NCBI GenBank assembly: GCA_001275005.1
Contig: JWZX01002753.1
Location: 1-16,060, forward strand
Origin: Chrysochromulina tobinii
Lineage: Eukaryota > Haptophyta > Prymnesiales > Chrysochromulinaceae
Direction: 5' to 3'
DNA length: 16,060 bases
The translations under genes and the position numbers were made by a program. Below are positions 7,865 to 13,463 of the stretch, in pieces (within the stretch, counting starts at the first letter, position 1; each line of letters opens with the position of its first letter). The notes beneath the pieces were generated by a model. The model did no database searches and was not told the DNA's origin. It saw nothing but the letters and a program-made list of their open reading frames with translations.

Positions 7865-9483
7865 ATGATGGGCTCCGAAGGGCGGCCGCCAACCAAGCAG
7901 CGTCAGTCTGAAGAGCTGCTGCTTCGACCGCCCACCAAAGCAGGAGTTTGGACTGAGCGAGGAGCAGCTGCTTGGTGGGCGCTCGACGAGGAGCGTCATC
8001 GATCCGCCCTGGAGGCCGAGGAGCGCAAGGCGCTCCAGATGAACCTCAGTGAGGCTCTGAGCAAGGCTCTGGACGAGGCTCAGCAACGTGGCGTGCGCGT
8101 CCTGTGGCATGGGTCTGTGCAACCCGTCGAATCGCCGCAAAACGGCAGCAAAGAGCCGCGTGCCACGGGCTTTATGCACCCATCAACGGCACCTGAGACG
8201 GGACCTCGGTCGACTCCTGATCGAGCCGGCCCGAATGGTAGAGCCAGCTGGCTCGACGGCTGGTTCCATCCCTGGTCGGAGGAAGCGGCTAAGGTGGCGG
8301 CTAAGATGGCAGCGGGAGGCGAAAAGGGAGGCGAGGGTCAATCAGAGTCGACAGCAGAGGAGCGAGGGGGAGGTCTGTTGCGACATCTCAGCGATATCTC
8401 GATCGACAGCAGGGCATCACCCGAGATTTCACCCGAGTCGTCACCCGCGGCGCGGGCCGCGGCGGGGACGGGACATCGCAGCGACACGTCACCAAGGATA
8501 CGTCGACGAGCCAAGTCGAGGACGAGGCTGACGAGTCGTCTGTTTCCCAACGAGGGGTCTTCACACCAGGGGTCTTCACACCAGGTGACGAATCGTCTGT
8601 TTCCCAACGACGCCGCAGCGAACATGACAGCAGCGACCGCAGGTCTATCCTCGCCGGTCATCAGGAGCGCTGTACCGGGCATGAGGAGCGCTGTCCCGGG
8701 CACCATGAGGAGCGTCCCTCTGGCTTTGGCTAATGCTTTGCCAGCGGCAGCGGCGGTGCCCGCAGCACAAGCCACGTCCGCGTCTTCCACCACAAGTACG
8801 ATCAAGAACTCGAATGACAAGAAGGATGTGATTCAGAAGGTGAGCGCCGATGCCAAGCCCAAGGCGGCAGCGCTCACGGCAGCGCGCGTGGCTGAGATGA
8901 CGAAGTTCTATGCGACGGCCGCTACGATGCCGAAGCCGTCGCCCGCGGACGAAACTCTTCTAACGCTCGAGGAGGTCATCTTCGAGCAGTTGGCCTTCAT
9001 GGATCTCCCTGAGCTCGCAGGTGATTGCGCCTGATTGCACCTGATTATACCTGATTACGCCCGCTGCGCTTGAGGGTGCCTGTTTGCGTGCATGGAGCTC
9101 CCCAAACTCTACCCAAACTCTACCCAAACTCTAGACCCAGACTCGCAGACCACGCCTCGCCTAAGCCTCGCGACCCGTGATGACCCGTGATGTGACTTAC
9201 TTGATAACCCGTGATGACCCGTGATGACTTACTTGATGGCCCTTGATTGCCCCTCTCATCAGGTGACCAAGCCTCACTCCCGAAGAAGAGCACCCCGACG
9301 GCGGCGGCGGGGGAGGCCCGCCCGCCATGGTCTTGGCGCGGCGGTGCCTGGGCTCAGAAGAGCACCCCTCGTGTGAAGACCCCTGGTGTGAAGACCCCTC
9401 GTGTGAAGACCCCTGTAGAGAAGACCCCCCGCATCACACCCCGTACGCCGCAGTGGGCGGTACTAAGGGGGATCGTGACGTAA
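7865..9483 (+). CDS. Uncharacterised low-complexity protein, Ala/Ser/Pro-rich, two exons
   Basis: Exons 7865-9020 and 9263-9483 join in phase 1 to give 458 residues. No domain is recognised. The N-terminal third has a charged, probably helical stretch (LDEERHRSALEAEERKALQM, about residues 40-60). The middle is Ser/Pro/Ala-rich and looks disordered (about 165-320). A short conserved-looking segment, LTLEEVIFEQLAFMDLPELAG, ends exon 1. Exon 2 encodes a tandem five-residue repeat (TPRVK/TPGVK, 15 bp units at 9364-9423). Exon 1 has a 57 bp direct repeat giving SRLFPNE and NRLFPND. The first AG of the acceptor follows CCTCTCATCAG, as in the neighbouring genes. The 3' end is uncertain: GT at 9480 could be a further donor leading to an Arg/Gly-rich exon (separate entry). 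The start Met at 7865 is followed by a second Met and could be either. Confidence 0.5.
8531..8610 (+). repeat. 57 bp-period direct repeat with nested inverted copy of the exon 2 array
   Basis: A 23-mer beginning ACGA-TCGTCTGTTTCCC occurs at 8531-8553 and 8588-8610 with one difference. Between the copies, 8550-8581 is a perfect 32 bp reverse complement of 9371-9402 in exon 2 of the same gene. The same DNA therefore encodes SSHQGSSHQ on one side and VKTPGVKTPR on the other. Confidence 0.8.
9021..9262 (+). repeat. Intron of the low-complexity gene, short tandem arrays
   Basis: A 242 bp GT-AG intron starting GTGATTGCGCC and ending CCTCTCATCAG. It contains CTGATTGCACC-like units, three ACCCAAACTCT units (about 9105-9135) and repeated ACCCGTGATG units with GACTTACTTGAT. 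It is flanked by GCAG/GTGA and TCAG/GTGA. Confidence 0.7.
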
Positions 9484-9603
9484 TACGGGGGCTCGCCCAC
9501 GGGGGCTCCATGGGGGGCTCATACCGTGGTGCTAGGTGGCAGGGGGGGCGCGTCCCCCCACGTGTGTGGGCATATTTGTGGGCATAGGTGGATATGATTG
9601 CAG

Positions 9604-9733
9604 ATCTTGGGTTGTGCTTGTGTGCGTTGTGGTGGCTGGGGGCGTGGCGGCTGGGCCTGGGCGCTTGAGGGGGGACGCTGGTAGGGGGCGGCGGGGGGCG
9701 GCCCCGGGTGCCGGTCGCGGTCGCGGCACGCGG
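9604..9733 (+). CDS. Candidate additional exon encoding an Arg/Gly-rich tail
   Basis: Low-confidence alternative 3' end for the gene at 7865. A donor at 9480 (GTGAC/GTAATAC, phase 2) and an acceptor ATTGCAG at 9603 open a frame ending GRGRRGAAPGAGRGRGTR. A very good donor (GCGG/GTGAGT) follows at 9734. A 70 bp intron with CTGATCATTAGCAG at its end then leads to a stop (VR, TAG) near 9811. The RG-rich composition resembles RNA-binding tails, but low-complexity GC-rich DNA can give this by chance. Confidence 0.25.
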
Positions 9734-9803
9734 GTGAGTTCTAACGTGAAACGTCCTCGGTTCGCCGTGTTTCGGTGGGGTCCGACTCGCCTGATCATTA
9801 GCA

Positions 9804-10144
9804 GGTACGGTAGTTACCACATGGGCTTTGAACACAGAGACTGCCACAACGTATGTTGAACAACCTCCATCTCATGTGGATTGTGGTGACAGCACCGTAC
9901 GGCCCCCGCGATACCCACGACGGCGCTCTCAGCTCGATACTCGAATGGTCGACTTCGCTTCCAACCCGTCGCATGTGCCCAACACGACGCTCCTGCGAGC
10001 CCCCGCTCCGCCGCTCCGCCTCGTCCCTCCGGCGCGACCGCCTCCCTCCAATACGCCCAACACGACGCTTCCACATCCTCACCCCTCAGCCCGCCGCGCC
10101 CGCCAGCCCGTAGCCCAACACGACGCGCCCGCCCAGCACGACGC
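9804..10144. repeat. Convergent intergenic region with four copies of a 13-mer
   Basis: Gap between the plus gene ending near 9.5-9.8 kb and the minus gene ending at 10145. CCCAACACGACGC occurs at 9978-9990, 10056-10068 and 10114-10126, with a one-base variant at 10132-10144. The same 13-mer and variant lie in symporter intron 3 (2170, 2141). No gene is supported. Confidence 0.6.
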
Positions 10145-13100
10145 TCAGTCCGCCGCGCCCGCCAGCACGTACTTCTTGGTCCCGATCGAGAGCTCGCGTA
10201 GGTGATCCTTGTCGGGCGCGTCGAAGAGACGCTTGCGCATGAGGGACGAGGCGGGGAAGGGGCGGCGCCCGACGGCTTCGATGGGGAGCCCGGTCTCACC
10301 TGCAGCAATCAGGAGAGCAATTAACGAGGCAATCAGCGAGGCAATTAACGAGGCAATTAGGGAGGCAATTAGGGAGCCCGGTCTCACGAGCGATGATCTC
10401 GGCCACGCGCTGCTCGCAATTAGGCTCGCAATTAGGGAGGCAATTAGGGAGGCAATTAACTCACGAGCGATGATCTCGGCCACGCGCTGCTCGCAATTGT
10501 AGTTCGCGGGGTCGCCCTGGCAGTGGCCCATGCCCGCGCGCGTGCGCTTGCGTATGGCCTGATGAGGGACGCAATCAGAGGTCATCAGAGGGCATCAGCG
10601 GTCATCAGAGGGCATCAGAGGTCATCAGAGGTCATCAGAGGCCATCAGAGGTCATTACCTGGGTCGAGTCGATCGGTAGAGAACGCCGTATCGCCTCGAC
10701 GACCTCCGCCTCGGTCACCCGCTCGCACTTGCACACGACGTTCTTCGACGGATCCTTCTCCTTCCAGAACTCGGTCTTGCTCATCTTGAGGCCCTGATGC
10801 ACGAAGCAACCAGGCGCACTCAGCCGCACTCAGCCGCACTCAGCCGCACTCAGAGGCAATCAGAGGCAATCAAGGGCGCATTCAAACCTTGAGCGAGCCG
10901 TTTGGATATTTGGGCACGATGAGCGGCGCGCGTTGCGGGTTGAAGTTCGGATTGGGTACGCCCGCGTCGCTGAGCCCCTGCTCCTTGAGCATCTTGACAA
11001 TGTCGAGCGCGATGGCGGGAGAGGCGGCGATGCCCGGCGAGTCAATCGACGCCGCGTTGACGAAATGCGGCAGGTGGGCGAGGGGGCCGATGATCCAGTC
11101 GCCGGTGGTATTCTTCGCACGCACGCCGGCGAAGGTGTGAATCACCGTCCCCGCATCGAAATCGGGCACGAGCGCGCGGCACTTGGAGAGGATGTACCCG
11201 AGGATGTTATCTCGAGGTTCGTCACGGACCGCCGTGTTGAGCTCGTACTTACCGGTCTGCTCGTTCTTGATCATGGTGTCGCGCGCCGTCGGGCCAAGGA
11301 TCAGATTTCCCCACAGCGTCGACTGCACGAGCACGCCCTTGCCAAAGATGGGATGCGGGCAAGGGAAGAGCACGTGGCGTGCCTGTGGAAAGGAGACGGG
11401 GCGCGCCGTAGTGAGCGCTTGCATGCAGGGCCGAATATGGGGTGCGGTCACCTTATGCCCTTCGTCTTTATGAAGGAGGGCAATCAGGCAGGCCATCAGA
11501 GGTCATCAGAGGCCATCACCTTATGCCCTTCGTCCTTATGAAGGAGGATGTACTCGCCCATGCGCGGCTTGACATGCCACGAGGTGTCTCCGACCATCGC
11601 CGAGATCTTATCGGAAGCGGTGCCTGATGAGGGAGGGCAATCAGGCAGGCAATCAGAGGTCATCAGAGGTCATCAGAGGTCATCAGAGGTCATCAGAGGT
11701 CATCAGCAGCGTACCTGCTGCGTTGACGATGTAACGACAGTTGATCTTCTCGGTGGCCGCGAGACCACTCATGTGGGTCCCCGGGCTAGGCGTATACCTG
11801 ATGAGAGAGGCAATCAGATGCAATCAGATGCAATCAGATGCAATCAGAGGTAATCAGAGGTTCCCGGGCTAGGCGTGTACCTGATGAGAGAGGTAATTGG
11901 AGGTAATCAGAGGCAATCAGAGGTAATCAGAGGTAATCAGAGGTTCCCGGGCTAGGCGTGTACGTGGTCGGCTCAGTGTACTCCTCCGCGGGCATCGTCG
12001 CCATAGACAGGCAGTATAATGTGCCAAAGGACACCTGATGAGGGAGGTCATCAGGAAGGTCATCAGCGAGGTCATCAGCGAGGTCATCAGGGAGGTCATC
12101 AGGAGCTCATAGTGCCAAAGATCACCAGTGCGAGCGTCAGCGCCTCTGCCCGGGACGACGCTGGGTAGAGGAGCAAGAGGCAAGCGGCCGCGAGCACCGC
12201 CGCGACGAGCGCGGCGAGCAACGGCTTGAGTTTCGTCAAGCGCATCGTGCGGTTGGCGAGGTCGGCGGGCTCCCAGTGCTTGGCTGTGACTGTGAATGAA
12301 GCCCCCGAGTTCTCGACGCTGATGCCGCTCACCTGATGAGGGAGGTCATCAGGGAGGCCATCAGCGAGGCCATCAGGGAGGCAATCAGGGAGGCCATCAG
12401 GGAGGCCATCAGGGAGGCAATCAGGGAGGTCATCAGGGAGGCCGTCAGCGAGGCCTTCAAAGACGTCATCAGACTCGTCCACGCGGATGCCACGCACATT
12501 ACAACTTGTCATCAGAGTTGGCAATCAAAGACGTCATCAGACTGTTCCACGCACAATACGACGCGTGCGGATCTCGACGCCGTTGGCGACCGCATTCTCG
12601 GCGAGCGCGATCGTATACTCATACGGCGTGATCGTGCCAGCATCGGGCGAGTGCAGCGCCCCGATCGCATCCTCCCCAATGTGTGGCTCCAGCTTGCGCA
12701 GCTCGGCCCTGTCGATCACACGCAGATTCTTGACACCGTTCTTCCTGCCGCGCTCCATGAGGTCGTCGAGAGTCTTCATGTCCTCCGGGGTCTTGGCGAC
12801 GACAAGCGAGCCCGTGAGCTGGTACCCAAAGTGGAGCTCACGGTCGAGCTGTGGGAACATTTGGTTCCCGGGCCAGCAGTACTTGGCGCGAAGGCTGCCT
12901 GGCTTGTCGTCGAAGCCGGCATGGATGATGCCCGAGTTGCCCTTCGTCGCGCCCTGCGTGACGTCGTCGGCGCCCTCGAGCAGCAAGACGGAGGCCTGGG
13001 TCTTGGACAGCTCGCGGGCGATCGCCGAGCCGACGCAGCCGGCGCCGATGATCACAACGTCGTAACTCCCGTCGGCCTTGGCAGAGGAGTGGCGCGACCG

Positions 13101-13274
13101 GGAGCGCGGGCACGCTGCGCACTTGGTGCCCGCGTCGGGGCAGCCCGAGCGCCTCATATCGAAGCCCTGCTTGACGCAGTCCTCGATATCGATCCACTGG
13201 CCACCGACGAACGCGCCCCCATCGCCGTGCACGTGCCGATCGGACGGCGGCGCAGCAGGCGTCGGCGACGACAT
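10145..13274 (-). CDS. FAD-dependent GlpA-like dehydrogenase (DAO family) with BFD-type [2Fe-2S] C-terminal domain
   Basis: Exons, 5' to 3' on the minus strand: 13274-12555, 12332-12126, 12034-11964, 11797-11715, 11623-11520, 11451-10888, 10793-10659, 10558-10465, 10299-10145. All phases agree; 710 residues. Residues 71-100 form the FAD Rossmann fold (YDVVIIGAGCVGSAIARELS ... LLLEG). GATKGNSGIIHAGFDDKPGS (108-127) is the signature shared by GlpA-type glycerol-3-phosphate dehydrogenases and L-2-hydroxyglutarate-type oxidases. Two hydrophobic spans (about 275-335) are inserted in the middle of the enzyme fold, so it is probably membrane-bound. The C-terminus has a BFD-like cluster site, CKCERVTEAEV (Cys 604, 606) and RTRAGMGHCQGDPANYNC (Cys 641, 650). 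The last Cys spacing (eight residues) is wider than the four I expect. It likely oxidises a small hydroxy acid or glycerol phosphate and passes electrons to a quinone or Fe-S acceptor. The N-terminal 65 residues, with CPDAGTKCAAC, are not recognised. Confidence 0.88.
10300..10464 (-). repeat. Dehydrogenase intron H: stop-free, length divisible by three, with embedded exon-junction copy
   Basis: A 165 bp intron (GCTC/GTGAG ... CTGCAG/GTGAGACC). Bases 10373-10421 contain, contiguously, the sequence made by splicing exons H and I: 38 bp match exon H at 10461-10498 and 15 bp match exon I at 10285-10299. Flanking 12 bp arrays (GGCAATTAGGGA) read as repeated SLIA if unspliced, with no stop. Retention would add 55 residues in frame. 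Confidence 0.8.
10559..10658 (-). repeat. Dehydrogenase intron G, GAGGTCATCA array splitting the Fe-S domain
   Basis: A 100 bp GT-AG intron with about eight 10 bp units (GAGGTCATCA, GAGGGCATCA) and acceptor GTCCCTCATCAG. It separates the CKC half of the Fe-S site from the RTRAGMGHC half. Confidence 0.75.
10794..10887 (-). repeat. Dehydrogenase intron F, ACTCAGCCGC array
   Basis: A 94 bp GT-AG intron (donor CTCAAG/GTTTGA, acceptor GTGCATCAG) with four 10 bp units CACTCAGCCG and two AGAGGCAATC units. It joins PNGSLK to GLKMSKTEFW, just ahead of the Fe-S domain. Confidence 0.65.
11452..11519 (-). repeat. Dehydrogenase intron E, near-perfect duplicated boundary
   Basis: A 68 bp intron. The plus-strand block TCACCTTATGCCCTTCGTC... 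occurs at 11448-11479 and 11516-11547 (31/32), exactly one intron length apart. The acceptor is therefore CATAAG, the duplicated exon end itself, rather than a pyrimidine-tract acceptor. Confidence 0.8.
11624..11714 (-). repeat. Dehydrogenase intron D, GAGGTCATCA array
   Basis: A 91 bp GT-AG intron, phase 1, with five to six perfect 10 bp GAGGTCATCA units (11656-11706) and acceptor CCCTCATCAG/GCACC. It joins YIVNAAG to TASDKISAM. Confidence 0.75.
11798..11963 (-). repeat. Dehydrogenase intron C: exactly two 83 bp units
   Basis: A 166 bp intron made of two 83 bp units (11798-11880 and 11881-11963). Each has a 10 bp AATCAGAGGT-type array and ends in an 18 bp copy of the next exon's start (CCCGGGCTAGGCGTGTAC). 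With the real exon there are three copies, at 11780, 11863 and 11946. Each unit also carries its own CTCTCATCAG acceptor. Confidence 0.85.
12035..12125 (-). repeat. Dehydrogenase intron B, duplication spacing equals intron length
   Basis: A 91 bp GT-AG intron with acceptor CCCTCATCAG. The donor-side 14-mer (12112-12125) and the start of the next exon (12021-12034) match at 12/14 and lie exactly 91 bp apart. The filler is a GAGGTCATCAGC-type 12 bp array. Splicing gives ALTLALVSFGTLYCLSM, a continuous hydrophobic span. Confidence 0.75.
12333..12554 (-). repeat. Dehydrogenase intron A, GAGGCCATCAGG array
   Basis: A 222 bp GT-AG intron (minus-strand donor CGTATT/GTGCGT, acceptor CCCTCATCAG/GTGAGC). 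About ten 12 bp units of the form GGAGGCCATCAG or GGAGGCAATCAG (plus strand) fill the acceptor half. The donor half holds two related blocks starting GTGCGTGG at 12554 and 12497. The second resembles the start of the next exon (16/20). Confidence 0.75.
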
Positions 13275-13463
13275 GGGACTACACGAAATCCACCATTTTC
13301 GGCTATCGTCCTCTCGCGCGAGATGTTCGTGCGAGGTGTGATCTCACATTTCGTCAATTTAGGAAAACACTGAGTCTCGTTTCACTGTTAACAAGAAAGC
13401 CCCCAAAACACAGACCTGAGCGCGATCCTGCTCCTCACATGTTCAGTTGTTCACAATCATTTT
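13275..13463 (-). promoter_or_regulatory. Short intergenic region with strong-context uORF
   Basis: 189 bp between the stop of the LRR gene and the start of the dehydrogenase, both on the minus strand, so it must hold a 3' UTR and a promoter. A six-codon upstream ORF (13296-13279, MVDFV then TAG) has A at -3 and G at +4. The main ATG at 13274, only four bases after the uORF stop, has C at -3 and T at +4. Confidence 0.4.

Noticed and set aside
10559-12480. Regularly spaced short repeats resembling a CRISPR array
   Set aside because: Units are only 10-12 bp and directly adjacent with no unique spacers. They stop at splice junctions of a eukaryotic gene.
12336-13373. 345-residue plus-strand open frame beginning MREVIREAISEAIREAI
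   Set aside because: The start is a translation of the intron repeat array and the rest is antisense to the clear FAD-binding exon. The helical-looking repeat is a by-product of the 12 bp units.
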